A stretch of DNA of 64,000 nt from an uncultured Marinobacter sp. (GCF_947488835.1 NZ_CANLBK010000002.1:496001-560000); one strand, 5' to 3'; shown: positions 10,064 to 20,375, counted from the first letter of the stretch. Program-made: numbers and translations. Notes: generated from the sequence alone by a model not told the origin.

Positions 10064-12382
10064 ATGAGACGTTCTCTTCTAGGCTTAGCTGTTGGCCTCG
10101 CTGTTGCCGCAACCGGCATGAAGCCAGCATTTGCAGATGAATTTACGGTTGCAGATATTGAGGTGGAAGGCTTGCAGCGAGTTTCTGCAGGTACTGTGTT
10201 TTCCGCTTTCCCCGTTAATATCGGCGAGCAGATGGACGAAGCCGAACTGGCCGATGCGATTAAATCACTGTTCCGGACAGGGTTGTTTACCGACATAGAA
10301 GCGAGTCGCGACGCCGGGATCCTCATACTTACAGTTCGGGAGCGCCCCTCGATCACGTCGATCGAGATTGAGGGCAACAAGAACATCGAAACTGGCATGC
10401 TCATGGATGCCTTGGCCGGTGCCGGACTTCAGGAAGGTCAGGTATTCCGCCGGGCAACACTGGAACGTCTGGAACTGGAAATTTTGCGCTCCTACATTGG
10501 GCAAGGGCGCTACAACGCTCGAGTCAAAGCAACGGCAGAAGTGCTTCCGCGTAATCGTGTGGCCGTCCGCCTGGATATTAACGAAGGCACAGTTGCGGCT
10601 ATTCAGCACATCAACCTGGTAGGAAACCGGGAGTTCAGCGATGAGCAGTTGCGAGATTTGTTTGAACTGCGTACCAGTAGCTGGTGGAACTCCCTCACTA
10701 ATTCCGACAAATATGCGCGGGAACGACTGAGCGGTGATCTGGAAACCCTGCGCTCATTCTACCTCGACCGCGGATATCTGGACTTCAGCGTTGAGTCCAG
10801 CCAGGTTTCTATCTCGCCAGACAAGCGACAGGTATTTATCGCTATTGCTCTCAATGAAGGCCCGCAATATACGATTTCTGATATAAAACTGCGCGGCGAT
10901 CTCATTGTAGGTGAGGAAGAACTGCGTGAATTGATCCCGGTAGAGGCGGGCGATGTATTCTCCCGTGCCCGTATGACGGCTATTTCGGAAACGCTGTCGT
11001 TCCGATTGGGTAGAGAAGGTTATGCGTTCGCAAACGTAAATGCCGTGCCTGAGCCAGGCCCCAATAACACCGCCGCCGTTACCTTCTTTGTAGAGCCTGG
11101 CAAGCGGGCTTATGTTCGTCGCATCAATTTCAGCGGAAACGTCTCTACCCGTGACGATGTTTTGCGTCAGGAAATGACGCAAATGGAAGGCGGTATTGCC
11201 TCGTCGGATCGCATTGAGTTTTCTAAAACTCGTCTTGAGCGACTTGGTTTTTTCAAGATGGTCAATGTGGATACGGTTCCTGTGCCAGGAACCGATGACC
11301 TGGTTGATGTGAACTATTCTGTTGAAGAGCAGCCAACCGGCAGCCTTTCAGCGTCTGTGGGCTTTTCACAGGACTCTGGCATTATTCTTGGCGCCAATGT
11401 TGCCGAAAATAACTTCTTCGGCACCGGTAAGCGGGCATCGTTTGGAGTAAACGTCAGTGATGCGGTGAGAAGCGCAAATATCTCCTATATGGACCCGTAC
11501 TACACTGTAGATGGCGTGAGCCGTGGATTCAGTGTGTTTGCCCGGGAGACTGATTTTGAGCAGGAGGACATCACGTCCTACCTGTTGGATGAATACGGTG
11601 GGCGTCTCACCTTTGGGTATCCGACCGATAACATTACCCGGCTGAACTTCGGGGTGGGTTATACCAACTCCAAGCTGAAAGGTGGTGTATTTACATCGAA
11701 AGATGTGACTGAATTTATTGCAGAGGAAGGCGATAGCTTTAACAACTATTTCTTATTTGGTAGTTGGCGTCGCAGCACTTTGAACCGGGGTGTTTTGCCA
11801 ACCGCGGGCCACAGTCATTCCCTGTCGATTGATGTCGCCGTGCCTGGCAGTGACCTTACGTTCTACAAAGCCACCCACAGAACGGATTTCTACTATCCGG
11901 TTTCGGATAGCAATCGCTGGGTTGTGCATACAAGAACAGAAGTGGGTTACGGTAATGGATATGGTGAAGATCCAATGATGCCGTTCTATGAGCACTTCTA
12001 TGCTGGTGGCTATGGTTCGGTAAGGGGCTATCAAGCGAATTCGTTGGGGCCGCGGGCCCGCCCCGCAGACAACGATTTTTCCGATCCCGATCCGTTCGGT
12101 GGTAATCTCCTCACAGAAGGATCTTTGGAGCTGATTTTCCCGACGCCATTTGCCGGTGACAGCCGTTCTATGCGCACAGCATTCTTTTTGGACGGCGGCC
12201 AGGTATTCGACCCGGACCGTGGATTCGACCCGGATCTCAAGGAATTGCGATTCTCTGTGGGCGTTGGATTTCAGTGGATTACCGCGGTAGGCCCATTGGC
12301 ATTCAGTCTTGCCAAGCCGCTGAACGATAAACCGGGTGACGACACTCAGGTGTTCCAGTTCTCACTTGGCCAGACATTCTGA
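10064..12382 (+). CDS. bamA: Outer membrane protein assembly factor BamA
   Basis: Core of the BAM machine that inserts beta-barrel proteins into the outer membrane. A signal peptide with cleavage after AFA (about residue 24) comes first. Five POTRA domains follow to about residue 420; their starts show the typical IDV-x-G-x-x-R pattern (e.g. IEVEGLQRVSAGTVF, IEIEGNKNIETG). Then comes a 16-strand barrel with the loop motif VRGYQANSLGPR and a terminal Phe (FSLGQTF). The 772-residue length is usual. skp follows directly as in most proteobacteria. Confidence 0.97.
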   Translation: MRRSLLGLAVGLAVAATGMKPAFADEFTVADIEVEGLQRVSAGTVFSAFPVNIGEQMDEAELADAIKSLFRTGLFTDIEASRDAGILILTVRERPSITSIEIEGNKNIETGMLMDALAGAGLQEGQVFRRATLERLELEILRSYIGQGRYNARVKATAEVLPRNRVAVRLDINEGTVAAIQHINLVGNREFSDEQLRDLFELRTSSWWNSLTNSDKYARERLSGDLETLRSFYLDRGYLDFSVESSQVSISPDKRQVFIAIALNEGPQYTISDIKLRGDLIVGEEELRELIPVEAGDVFSRARMTAISETLSFRLGREGYAFANVNAVPEPGPNNTAAVTFFVEPGKRAYVRRINFSGNVSTRDDVLRQEMTQMEGGIASSDRIEFSKTRLERLGFFKMVNVDTVPVPGTDDLVDVNYSVEEQPTGSLSASVGFSQDSGIILGANVAENNFFGTGKRASFGVNVSDAVRSANISYMDPYYTVDGVSRGFSVFARETDFEQEDITSYLLDEYGGRLTFGYPTDNITRLNFGVGYTNSKLKGGVFTSKDVTEFIAEEGDSFNNYFLFGSWRRSTLNRGVLPTAGHSHSLSIDVAVPGSDLTFYKATHRTDFYYPVSDSNRWVVHTRTEVGYGNGYGEDPMMPFYEHFYAGGYGSVRGYQANSLGPRARPADNDFSDPDPFGGNLLTEGSLELIFPTPFAGDSRSMRTAFFLDGGQVFDPDRGFDPDLKELRFSVGVGFQWITAVGPLAFSLAKPLNDKPGDDTQVFQFSLGQTF

Positions 12383-12445
12383 TTCCCGGACATTCCGATT
12401 AAGCGTTACGAGAAACAAAAACGAATGATACTCAGGAGACCCAAG

Positions 12446-12940
12446 ATGTTCAGAAACTTACTGATGTTTGCAGCAGCCATGGCGATCGCGCTGCCAGCCG
12501 TAGCAGAAACCCGCATTGGTGTTGTCGATCTTCGCCAGGCATTGTTTTCATCAAACGACGCAAAGTCTTTCAGTGAAGCTATGCAGAGAGATTTTGCTGG
12601 CGATGAAGAAAAGGTTCGCGAGACTCAGGAAGCAGCACGAAAGTTGAAAGAGCGTCTGGAAAAAGACGGTGCAATGATGAATGAGAGCGAGCGTAACAAG
12701 CTTGCGGGTGAATTTCAGGAAAGAGTCAAAGAGTTCAACTTCCTAAAACAGCGTCTTGATACTACTGTTAATCAGCGGAAGCAGGCGTTTCTTGAAGAAG
12801 CCCGCCCGGAAGTGGATGCAGCAGTAAAAGAGCTGTTGGAAGAAAACGATCTGGATCTGATTCTGCCAAGCGAAGCTGTTGTTTATGTGAAGCCGGAAAT
12901 GAACCTGACCCCACAGCTTCTGGAAAAGCTGAACCGTTAA
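12446..12940 (+). CDS. skp: Periplasmic chaperone Skp (OmpH family)
   Basis: Holds unfolded outer membrane proteins in the periplasm for delivery to BamA. The start ATG 12446 has GGAG upstream and gives a clean signal peptide ending PAVAE. An alternative in-frame ATG seven codons earlier would add charged residues before it. The mature part starts [14 protein letters not shown] and continues as a Lys/Glu-rich coiled coil, the tentacle helices of the trimer. Length is 164 residues, normal for the family. Confidence 0.93.
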   Translation: MFRNLLMFAAAMAIALPAVAETRIGVVDLRQALFSSNDAKSFSEAMQRDFAGDEEKVRETQEAARKLKERLEKDGAMMNESERNKLAGEFQERVKEFNFLKQRLDTTVNQRKQAFLEEARPEVDAAVKELLEENDLDLILPSEAVVYVKPEMNLTPQLLEKLNR

Positions 12941-12987
12941 TTCTTGCTGGAGAGCCCAAGGGCTCACAGGCGTGTTTGGAGCGCGAG

Positions 12988-14013
12988 ATGACAGAAAAGT
13001 CTTACCGGCTTGGAGCGATAGCAGAAGCCGTGGGAGCGGAGCTGCGAGGCGATCCTGACATTCAGGTGTTCGGCATTGCAACTCTTCAGGCTGCTGGCCC
13101 GAACCAGCTCAGTTTTCTGGCAAATCCCGCCTATGCAAAACACCTGGCAAATACGCAGGCGGCGGCGGTTATCCTGTCGCCTGCAGCTGCGGATAATTGC
13201 CCGACCAATGTCCTGGTACTTGATAATCCCTATCTGGGTTATGCTCGGCTCAGCCACTGGTTTGATCCCGCACCCATTGCACCGCCGGGCATTCATCCTG
13301 CAGCAGTGGTTGATCCCAGTGCAGCCGTTGCCGCCAGTGCCAGTATTGGCGCCAATGCCGTTGTTGAGGCGGGCGTAGTTATTGGCGAAGCGGTTGTCGT
13401 CGGAGCGGGCAGTGTGATTGGTGCGCGCACAAGTATTGGGGATGGCTCTATCATCAGGCCCCGGGTGACTTTAGCCCACGATGTGGTGATTGGGCAGCGT
13501 TGTCATATTCTCAGCGGCGCAGTGATAGGCTCTGACGGATTTGGCTTCGCAAACGAAAAAGGCCAATGGCATAGAATTGCGCAGCTAGGTCGCGTTGTTC
13601 TTGGTGACGATGTTGAGGTCGGCGCAAACACGACTATTGATCGCGGTGCTCTGGATGACACAGTTATCGGCAATGGTGTAAAGCTTGATAACCTGATTCA
13701 GATTGCCCACAACGTGCGCATTGGTGATCATTGCGCAATGGCTTCAATGGTAGGCATTGCGGGCAGCACAAAGATTGGCAGCCACTGTGTATTTGGCGGA
13801 GCTGCCGGAGTAGCCGGCCACTTGGAAATCACTAGCCAGGTGCATCTTACTGGCATGACCATGGTAACCGGAGATATCCCGGAGCCGGGAGTCTATTCTT
13901 CGGGAACCAGTGCAGATACTAATCGGCAATGGCGCAAGAATGCCGTGCGATTCCGCCAACTGGATACTTTGGCACGGCGCGTCAAAGAGCTGGAAAAGAA
14001 AACAGAAGGCTGA
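12988..14013 (+). CDS. lpxD: UDP-3-O-(3-hydroxyacyl)glucosamine N-acyltransferase
   Basis: Third step of lipid A synthesis: adds the second hydroxyacyl chain to UDP-3-O-acylglucosamine. The N-terminal uridine-binding domain (about residues 1-100) is followed by a left-handed parallel beta helix of hexapeptide repeats and a short helical tail. The catalytic His region is [19 protein letters not shown] 12988 is chosen because GGAG lies 8 nt upstream; TTG 12976 is also in frame. At 341 residues it has the expected length. Confidence 0.96.
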   Translation: MTEKSYRLGAIAEAVGAELRGDPDIQVFGIATLQAAGPNQLSFLANPAYAKHLANTQAAAVILSPAAADNCPTNVLVLDNPYLGYARLSHWFDPAPIAPPGIHPAAVVDPSAAVAASASIGANAVVEAGVVIGEAVVVGAGSVIGARTSIGDGSIIRPRVTLAHDVVIGQRCHILSGAVIGSDGFGFANEKGQWHRIAQLGRVVLGDDVEVGANTTIDRGALDDTVIGNGVKLDNLIQIAHNVRIGDHCAMASMVGIAGSTKIGSHCVFGGAAGVAGHLEITSQVHLTGMTMVTGDIPEPGVYSSGTSADTNRQWRKNAVRFRQLDTLARRVKELEKKTEG

Positions 14014-14024
14014 GGCCGATCATA

Positions 14025-14462
14025 ATGATGCATATTGATGAAATACTGGAACACCTGCCACACCGCTATCCGTTTTTGTTAGTGGATCGGGTGACCGAGA
14101 TCGAAAAGTCCAAATCGATTAAAGGTTATAAAAATATCTCCTACAACGAGCCGTTCTTTAACGGTCACTTTCCCGGCAACCCGATAATGCCTGGAGTGCT
14201 GATTATCGAAGCCATGGCGCAGCTGTCGGGCATTCTCGGTTTTGTGACGGTGGGGCGGAAGCCTTCAGATGGACTGGTGCAATACCTGGCAGGCACCAGT
14301 AAGACGCGATTCAAGCGCCCCGTGTTACCCGGAGACCGGCTGTGTATGGAGTCGGAAATTATCTCGGAAAAACGCGGTATCTGGAAATTTGATTGTCGCG
14401 CACTGGTCGATGGTGAAGTCGTCTGTGTGGCAGAGATACTGACCGCTGAGAGAGAAGTTTAA
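14025..14462 (+). CDS. fabZ: 3-hydroxyacyl-[acyl-carrier-protein] dehydratase FabZ
   Basis: Dehydrates 3-hydroxyacyl-ACP in fatty acid elongation and competes with LpxA for the same substrate. It is a short hot-dog protein of 145 residues. The hallmark [13 protein letters not shown] is at the N-terminus, and the active-site segment [21 protein letters not shown] carries the catalytic His and Glu. Two adjacent ATGs (14025, 14028) are possible starts. Its stop overlaps the lpxA start in TAATG, so the competing enzymes are translationally coupled. Confidence 0.96.
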   Translation: MMHIDEILEHLPHRYPFLLVDRVTEIEKSKSIKGYKNISYNEPFFNGHFPGNPIMPGVLIIEAMAQLSGILGFVTVGRKPSDGLVQYLAGTSKTRFKRPVLPGDRLCMESEIISEKRGIWKFDCRALVDGEVVCVAEILTAEREV

Positions 14463-15253
14463 TGGCGACGAATGACTGGTCGGGCGTTCATCCCCAAGCG
14501 ATAGTAGATCCTTCAGCCAAACTCGCGGATAACGTAACGGTTGGACCCTGGAGCTACATTGGCCCGAACGTGGAAATTGGTGAAGGCACGGAAATCTTTT
14601 CCCATGTGGTTGTGAAAGGGCCAACGATTATTGGCAAAAATAATCGCATTTTTCAGTTCTCCAGCATTGGAGAAGAGTGTCAGGATAAAAAATACGCGGG
14701 TGAACCAACCACTCTGATTATTGGGGACTATAATACGATCCGCGAGAACTGCACCATTCACCGCGGCACAATTCAGGACCAAGGTGAGACCCGTATCGGC
14801 AGCAACAACCTGCTTATGGCCTATGTGCATGTGGCCCATGACTGCGTTATTGGCAGCGACATTATACTTGCTAACTGTGCAACCTTGGCAGGCCATGTGA
14901 CGGTTGGTGACCATGCCATTCTGGGCGGTGGCACCATGGTGCACCAATTCTGCCACATTGGGCCCCATAGCATGGCGGCTGGCGGCAGTATTGTACTCAA
15001 GGATATCCCGGCTTACGTTATGGCTGCCGGCCAGTCGGCGGAGCCCCACGGCATGAACGTTGAAGGCCTCAAGCGACGCGGATTCGACAAAGAAGTGTTG
15101 ATGACCCTGCGCCGGGCTTACAAGGTTATATACCGCCAAGGCCTGACGACGGAGCAGGCAGTGGAGAAGCTGGAAGAAGAATACTCAGGCACACCAGAAG
15201 TGCGGGTGCTTATTGACTCTCTGCGCGGCGCTCATCGCGGCATTATCCGCTAA
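14462..15253 (+). CDS. lpxA: UDP-N-acetylglucosamine O-acyltransferase
   Basis: First step of lipid A synthesis, transferring 3-hydroxyacyl from ACP to UDP-GlcNAc. The 263 residues are mostly hexapeptide repeats forming a left-handed beta helix. The catalytic His lies in MAYVHVAHDCVIG (about residue 120-130), and the C-terminal helical domain begins near GMNVEGLKRRGF. The gene overlaps fabZ by one base and is followed by lpxB after 20 nt. Confidence 0.97.
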   Translation: MATNDWSGVHPQAIVDPSAKLADNVTVGPWSYIGPNVEIGEGTEIFSHVVVKGPTIIGKNNRIFQFSSIGEECQDKKYAGEPTTLIIGDYNTIRENCTIHRGTIQDQGETRIGSNNLLMAYVHVAHDCVIGSDIILANCATLAGHVTVGDHAILGGGTMVHQFCHIGPHSMAAGGSIVLKDIPAYVMAAGQSAEPHGMNVEGLKRRGFDKEVLMTLRRAYKVIYRQGLTTEQAVEKLEEEYSGTPEVRVLIDSLRGAHRGIIR

Positions 15254-15273
15254 GCTGGCAGGAGCCTTGTTTG

Positions 15274-16455
15274 ATGGAGCATCCCCAGGCCGCGGTTGTC
15301 AGTGACCGCAGCATAACCTTTGGAATTATCGCAGGTGAGGCGTCTGGGGACATTCTGGGCGCTGGATTGATCCGATCACTTCGCAAACGCTACCCCAACG
15401 CACGCTTTGTGGGCATCGGTGGCGATGAAATGATTGCGGAGGGGTTCCACTCCCTGATTCCCATGGAGCGGCTCTCTATTATGGGGCTGGTAGAAGTGCT
15501 TGGGCGCATTCGGGAACTCTTTCGGATTCGTGCTCGCCTTCTGAGTTATTTTTTTGCCACACCACCCGACGTGGTGATCGGTATTGATTCCCCGGATTTT
15601 ACCCTGGCCATCGAGCGACGCTGCCGAGAGGCGGGTATTCCCTCTGTTCATTACGTCAGTCCTTCGGTTTGGGCTTGGCGGCAGAACCGTATTTTCAAAA
15701 TCGCCAAGTCGGTAGATCTTATGCTCACCTTGTTGCCGTTTGAGGCCAGGTTCTATGAAGAGCATCAGGTGCCCGTTGCCTTTGTAGGGCATCCACTTGC
15801 AGATCGCATTCCACTGGTGCCTGAAACAGGGAAAGCCCGCCAGGATCTTGGGCTTGATGAGAGCGCACCTTTACTGGCAGTTTTGCCGGGTAGTCGGGCT
15901 GGCGAAGTTGAGCGGTTAGGCACTTTGTTTCTGGAAGCTGCGCGCTGGATTCAAACCAAACGGCCGGATGTGCAGCTGGTGATCCCTTGTGTGAACCGTG
16001 AAAGGGAGCAACAGGTTCGCGATCTTATCGAAGCACTCGATGTAAAACTTCAGGTTACTATCGTACGAGGACGTTCCCGGGAAGTGATGGCAGCATCCGA
16101 CGTTGTGTTGCTTGCGTCTGGAACGGCGACCCTTGAGGCCATGCTGCTGAAAAAGCCTATGGTTGTGGGGTATCGTTTGAGTAACGTCAGTTGGGCAGTG
16201 ATTTCCCGCTTGGTGAAGGTGCCTCATGTGGCGCTGCCGAACCTGTTGGCAAAGCAATCTCTAGTCCCTGAGCTGTTGCAGGATGACGCGACACCGGAAT
16301 CACTTGGCACTGCGGTGTTGGAGCGAATGGAAAACCAGCAAGAACGCGATCGGCTGGTGCATGCATTTACTGAGCTACACCACACCTTGAAGCAAGATGC
16401 TGACGAGAAAGCTGCCAGTGCAATCTCCATACTCGTTGAAGAAAGGGCCGGTTAG
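15274..16455 (+). CDS. lpxB: Lipid-A-disaccharide synthase
   Basis: Family 19 glycosyltransferase that condenses UDP-2,3-diacylglucosamine and lipid X into the lipid A disaccharide at the inner membrane face. Visible family segments are GEASGDILGAGLIRSL, VGIDSPDFTL, HYVSPSVWAW, VGHPLAD, LLAVLPGSRAGEVERL and ASGTATLEAML. The protein is about 393 residues. ATG 15274 has GGAG nine bases upstream; TTG 15271 is one codon earlier in frame. Its TAG is immediately followed by the rnhB ATG. Confidence 0.96.
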   Translation: MEHPQAAVVSDRSITFGIIAGEASGDILGAGLIRSLRKRYPNARFVGIGGDEMIAEGFHSLIPMERLSIMGLVEVLGRIRELFRIRARLLSYFFATPPDVVIGIDSPDFTLAIERRCREAGIPSVHYVSPSVWAWRQNRIFKIAKSVDLMLTLLPFEARFYEEHQVPVAFVGHPLADRIPLVPETGKARQDLGLDESAPLLAVLPGSRAGEVERLGTLFLEAARWIQTKRPDVQLVIPCVNREREQQVRDLIEALDVKLQVTIVRGRSREVMAASDVVLLASGTATLEAMLLKKPMVVGYRLSNVSWAVISRLVKVPHVALPNLLAKQSLVPELLQDDATPESLGTAVLERMENQQERDRLVHAFTELHHTLKQDADEKAASAISILVEERAG

Positions 16456-17145
16456 ATGGCGCGAGCACCTGCATTACCTCCGTTCAAGTGCGCGTATCAG
16501 GGCCGGCTATTGGCTGGTGTGGATGAGGTAGGGCGCGGGCCTCTCATTGGTGCCGTCGTGACTGCTGCAGTCATTCTGAATCCTGATCGGCCCATCGCTG
16601 GGCTGGCAGACTCAAAAAAGCTCACCGAAAAAAAGCGTAATGCCCTTTACGAAGAAATCATTGAGCATGCGAGTGCCTGGAGCCTGGGCCGTTGCGAGGC
16701 CCATGAGATCGACCAGATCAACATCTACCAAGCCACCATGATCGCCATGGAACGTGCTGTGGCTGGCTTAGGTGTTGCGCCGGAATACGTGCTGGTGGAT
16801 GGAAACAAATGCCCGAAGTGGCATTGGCCCTCTGAGCCGGTGGTAAAAGGGGATAGTCGGGTAGAGGCCATCAGCGCCGCATCCATACTCGCTAAAGTGA
16901 CCCGGGACAGGGAAATGGAAGCACTGGAGCAGAAGTACCCCGGTTATGGCCTTGCCAAGCACAAAGGGTATCCTACGCCCGTGCACATGGAAGCCCTGTT
17001 CCGGCTTGGAGTAACGCCAGAACATCGGAAGTCGTTCCGGCCAGTTCAGGAAGCGATGGAGCAGGTCGGATTTTTCAAGAATTCAGTGGCGTCGGATACA
17101 GAAAATATCCACTATCCAACAGACCTATTTGAAAACAGTAATTGA
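16456..17145 (+). CDS. rnhB: Ribonuclease HII
   Basis: Cleaves RNA in RNA-DNA hybrids and starts removal of misincorporated ribonucleotides. The [12 protein letters not shown] motif gives the first Asp-Glu metal ligands; VLVDGN and the [22 protein letters not shown] block supply the rest. At 229 residues it is slightly long because of a C-terminal extension. The tRNA promoter overlaps its last codons. dnaE, which follows lpxB-rnhB in enterics, is not next here. Confidence 0.96.
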   Translation: MARAPALPPFKCAYQGRLLAGVDEVGRGPLIGAVVTAAVILNPDRPIAGLADSKKLTEKKRNALYEEIIEHASAWSLGRCEAHEIDQINIYQATMIAMERAVAGLGVAPEYVLVDGNKCPKWHWPSEPVVKGDSRVEAISAASILAKVTRDREMEALEQKYPGYGLAKHKGYPTPVHMEALFRLGVTPEHRKSFRPVQEAMEQVGFFKNSVASDTENIHYPTDLFENSN

Positions 17146-17170
17146 CAACGTGCTCACAACTCCTTAATAT
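17142..17170 (+). promoter_or_regulatory. Sigma-70 promoter of initiator tRNA
   Basis: Perfect -35 TTGACA (17142-17147), a 17-bp spacer, and -10 TAATAT (17165-17170). A GC-rich discriminator (ACGCGCACG) follows, typical of stringently controlled stable-RNA promoters. The mature tRNA begins about 43 nt after the -10. Confidence 0.85.
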
Positions 17171-17212
17171 ACGCGCACGTTGATCGAGGCGACTCGGCAA
17201 CAACCAGTTTGA

Positions 17213-17289
<77 letters not shown>

Positions 17290-17293
17290 TATT

Positions 17294-17330
17294 AAAAGGC
17301 AAATCAGTAAGTTACTGATTTGCCTTTTTT
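17294..17330 (+). terminator. Rho-independent terminator of the initiator tRNA
   Basis: A 15-bp perfect stem, AAAAGGCAAATCAGT (17294-17308), a 5-nt loop, ACTGATTTGCCTTTT (17314-17328), running into a T-tract. The A-tract on the other side could also serve the leftward phosphatase operon in reverse, though that operon ends 66 nt away. Confidence 0.9.
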
Positions 17331-17395
17331 GCTTTTTGAACCTCGAAATTCCTCTGTGTCCGCAACCCTGAGTTTCTCAGCGGGCATAAAGGCCG

Positions 17396-18553
17396 TCAGG
17401 CCAGCTCCGGCTCCGGAGCCAGAACCTCGGTGGTTACCGGTTTTGTGGTTTCCCGAGCGAATCCGACACGGTAATCCCCGGTATCAGGGTCCACAACGTA
17501 GAATTCAACCTTCATGGTGGATTTGGTCAGTTCAATCCGGACAAACCCCAGCATTTCTTCCCTCTGATAGAACGTGGGGTTCCTCTCAGGTTCTTTCAGG
17601 GTGTCGGTTTTGCCGCCGGCTCCTGAAACGATGATGTGTGCAGGCCCGAACTCCGGTACCGGCTTGATCCACTGCATTGAATGATCGTGGCCGGTGAACA
17701 GCATGTCGACCTTATGGGCGAAGGCGTCTTCCAGAAACGTCTTATATCTCAGCCCATCCGCATCCGGGTTGTTGAATAGAATCCTTGTGCCCTCGTCGAG
17801 ATTTCCGGCATTGCCATGTTTGCCGTTGGATTTGTAGGGAACGTGAGACATGGCGATCTTCCAGTGAGCTTGCGAGGATTCTACTGTCTCCTTCATCCAC
17901 ATCTGTTGTGGGTAGCCGTAGTTCTGCCAATTGAAATTTTCATCCCTGTCGATGTAAAAGCTCGTCAAGGGGTTGGAGTCCACAACAAATAGCTCCAGGA
18001 ATGGGGCACCGCTAGTTTGATTTCCAAATATCTCGTTATAGAAGCGGGCCGGCATGTTCCACTTATTGGAGTACCGGTTGGTGCTGTAGTGGTAGTCAAC
18101 TTGATAATCACCGCGCTTATTGTCGCTGCCACCACCAAAAATTGTGCTGGCGCAGTCGTGGTTTCCGAGGCACATGTAGAACGGCAGATCTAGGTTCTGG
18201 TAGGGGTATTCAAAGCTATCCAGGAATCGAGGGTCATCAACCGATGTCACGCCTTCCTCGTAGATGTTGTCTCCGGCGCCGAGTATAAATTGCGCGCCTT
18301 GAGCCTTGGCCACCTTTTCCATGGCTGCCGCCACGTGGTATTGCCCTTGTGTGCCTGTCCCTGTGTCCCCCACAACCAAAAACTGAAGTTTCTCGGTTGG
18401 CGTACCATCCTGGCCTCCCGGTAACTCGGGGGAGGTGTTACCTCCTCCATTCGTGTTGTTGCTATCACTGCTGCCACCACAGGCGGTCAGTGTCGGGATC
18501 GTTGCGGCCCCAACCAGGAAATTTTTCAAAAACTTTCTGCGATCAACGCTCAT
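17396..18553 (-). CDS. Tat-exported calcineurin-like (acid-phosphatase-type) metallophosphatase
   Basis: Predicted extracytoplasmic phosphomonoesterase. The N-terminus MSVDRRKFLKNFLVGAATIP is a twin-arginine signal (RRKFLK) followed by CGGSS, so it could also be lipidated. The metallophosphoesterase motifs appear in order: VVGDTGTGTQG, LGAGDNIYEEG, CLGNHD, FTGHDHSMQW. Length 385 residues. Its ATG overlaps the stop of the PhoD-type gene in ATGA, so both belong to one operon with a Pho-box candidate upstream. Substrate is not known; acid phosphatase is the nearest familiar description. Confidence 0.85.
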   Translation of the reverse strand: MSVDRRKFLKNFLVGAATIPTLTACGGSSDSNNTNGGGNTSPELPGGQDGTPTEKLQFLVVGDTGTGTQGQYHVAAAMEKVAKAQGAQFILGAGDNIYEEGVTSVDDPRFLDSFEYPYQNLDLPFYMCLGNHDCASTIFGGGSDNKRGDYQVDYHYSTNRYSNKWNMPARFYNEIFGNQTSGAPFLELFVVDSNPLTSFYIDRDENFNWQNYGYPQQMWMKETVESSQAHWKIAMSHVPYKSNGKHGNAGNLDEGTRILFNNPDADGLRYKTFLEDAFAHKVDMLFTGHDHSMQWIKPVPEFGPAHIIVSGAGGKTDTLKEPERNPTFYQREEMLGFVRIELTKSTMKVEFYVVDPDTGDYRVGFARETTKPVTTEVLAPEPELA

Positions 18554-20295
18554 CAGAGGATCTCCTTGGTCTGTGAGGCGGCGGGTGCGAGGGCCGGGGC
18601 GTGCAGCTTAGGTGCGCTGGGAGCATTCGCGCGCTCCACGTGATTGCCGCCGTCTTTCGTCAGGTAGGAGCGGGCGAAGTGCTCCTGGTTGCTTGGCTCA
18701 GACACCGTTTCGAGGTGGAACCAGTCGGCTTTGCAGCGCTCAGGGGTTACGTCCAGGACCATATAGCCGCGGTGGTAAAGGTCGACCCACTTAAGATGTC
18801 GGTTCAGAGGAATCAGGGCGGCGGCCGCAAGGTCTGACAGACCTTTAGTGGGAGCTGCCGGCGAGGTGACTGCGGGTGTGACAAACTCGACCGCCAACGA
18901 GCCCTCGCCAGTAAACCGGTTGTAAGACAATAGATTGCCGGGGTCCATAGCAACATCCATGGCCCAAGAACTGTGGATGTCCCCGGTAAGTACAACGGCG
19001 TTGTTAAGCCCCATGGCTTCCAAGCGTCCTAGCAGGTTTTTCCGGCTGACTTCATACCCATCCCACTGGTCGTAGTTGAGCTGGGCACCGCCGCCAATAT
19101 GCCAGTTGGGATTGTCTGGCAGTGTTCCTAGCGTGAGGGGAGAGAGCATGACTTGTTGACCGATTACGTGCCAACTAGCGCCCCGGCTGTGGGAAGTTTG
19201 GAGTTGGTTAAATAGCCATTTTTCCTGTTCATGGCCAAGAAGTTGCCTGTCAGGATCTCGGGCTTGTGATGGTATGGATACCTGTTCATTGCGTCCGATC
19301 AGGCGGGTGTCCAGCATCATCAGCGAGAGTAGTTGTCCGAACTCGAAGTGGCGATAGATGCGGATCTCGTTGTCGGGGTCCACGCGACGAATAGGCATCC
19401 ATTCGAAGTAGGCTTTGACCGCCGCTCTTTTGCGTTCCAGATAGTCGCCTTCACCCTTTTCTGGGTTATGGTTCTCGGCGCCGCCTTGCCATGAGTCGTT
19501 AGTGATCTCGTGGTCGTCCCAGACGCAAATAAACGGGTGTTGCCTGTGGCACTCCTGCAGATCTCCGTCAGTGCGATAACACGCGTAGCGACGGCGATAG
19601 TCCTCAAGAGAGACAATCTCGTGGGGTGGGTCGACCGGTCGCTCTTCTGTCAGGTTCTTGTCGGAGTACTCACCTTGAGCGTACTCGTAGATGTAGTCGC
19701 CCAAATGGATGACCGCGTCAAGGTCTGGGCGATAGGCGACTCTTCGGTAGGCATTAAAGTAGCCGTAAGGGTAGTTGGAGCAGGAAACGACAGCCAGTCG
19801 CAGGTGATCCATCTGCTCACTGGGTGCCGGCGTGGTTCGAGTGCGGCCCACCGTCGACAGGTGCCCTAGCGACTCGAAACGGTAGTAATAGGTCGTTCCT
19901 GCCCGTGGAAGGTGGGCGTCAATTTTTACCGTGTAATCCGAGCTGGATCGGGCGTAGCCGATTCCTTCATAAACCAGTGCGCTGAAGTCGGGCGTTTCCG
20001 AGACTTCCGCAATAACAGGGATCTCATCCAGGCCTTCTGCCGTAATCCGAGTCCAGAGAATGACCTGATAGGCCAGAGGGTCACCACTGGCAACGCCATG
20101 AATAAACGGGGTTGGGCCGTTGTAGTCAGGCATGTGGTCTCGAATGTTGTCCAGGGTATTGCCTGGAGGCTGGCTGGTGTTATTCGATGCGTTGGTGTCC
20201 GGGATGGATCCGCTTGATCCGCCACCACACGCAGACAGCAACCCGAGCGAGAGCCCTGCTGCGCTTGCCTGAGTGATAAAGTCTCTTCGTTTCAT
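18553..20295 (-). CDS. phoD: PhoD-type alkaline phosphatase (phosphodiesterase/monoesterase)
   Basis: PhoD enzymes are Tat-exported Ca/Fe phosphatases that release phosphate from mono- and diesters. The start is taken at ATG 20295, eight codons inside the longest frame, because AAGGGGGAG precedes it and it gives MKRRDFITQASAAG, a clean twin-arginine signal. Then come an N-terminal PhoD domain (TPFIHGVASGDPL), the metal-site segments VSCSNYPYGYF, HLGDYIYEY and WDDHEITND, and later GDIHSSWAMDV. 580 residues. First gene of a two-gene operon. Confidence 0.9.
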   Translation of the reverse strand: MKRRDFITQASAAGLSLGLLSACGGGSSGSIPDTNASNNTSQPPGNTLDNIRDHMPDYNGPTPFIHGVASGDPLAYQVILWTRITAEGLDEIPVIAEVSETPDFSALVYEGIGYARSSSDYTVKIDAHLPRAGTTYYYRFESLGHLSTVGRTRTTPAPSEQMDHLRLAVVSCSNYPYGYFNAYRRVAYRPDLDAVIHLGDYIYEYAQGEYSDKNLTEERPVDPPHEIVSLEDYRRRYACYRTDGDLQECHRQHPFICVWDDHEITNDSWQGGAENHNPEKGEGDYLERKRAAVKAYFEWMPIRRVDPDNEIRIYRHFEFGQLLSLMMLDTRLIGRNEQVSIPSQARDPDRQLLGHEQEKWLFNQLQTSHSRGASWHVIGQQVMLSPLTLGTLPDNPNWHIGGGAQLNYDQWDGYEVSRKNLLGRLEAMGLNNAVVLTGDIHSSWAMDVAMDPGNLLSYNRFTGEGSLAVEFVTPAVTSPAAPTKGLSDLAAAALIPLNRHLKWVDLYHRGYMVLDVTPERCKADWFHLETVSEPSNQEHFARSYLTKDGGNHVERANAPSAPKLHAPALAPAASQTKEIL

Positions 20296-20332
20296 GGAGT
20301 GTCTCCCCCTTGGAATCAATGCAGCGGGGCAC

Positions 20333-20375
20333 TCTATAGTCAGATTGTTAACGCGTGGTTACCGTTTTAATACGG
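20333..20375 (-). promoter_or_regulatory. Candidate Pho box and -10 for the phoD operon
   Basis: Read on the minus strand, three half-sites lie 11 bp apart: CCGTATT, CGGTAAC, CGTTAAC (20375 to 20347). Against the PhoB half-site CTGT(C/A)A(T/C) they match 5, 6 and 5 of 7. A -10-like TATAGA (20338-20333) follows after 8 bp; the usual gap is 10, so the fit is fair rather than good. Confidence 0.4.

Noticed and set aside
13929..14024. Longer fabZ start inside lpxD
   Set aside because: The extra residues are the lpxD C-terminus read in another frame; the ATGs at 14025/14028 give the family N-terminus.
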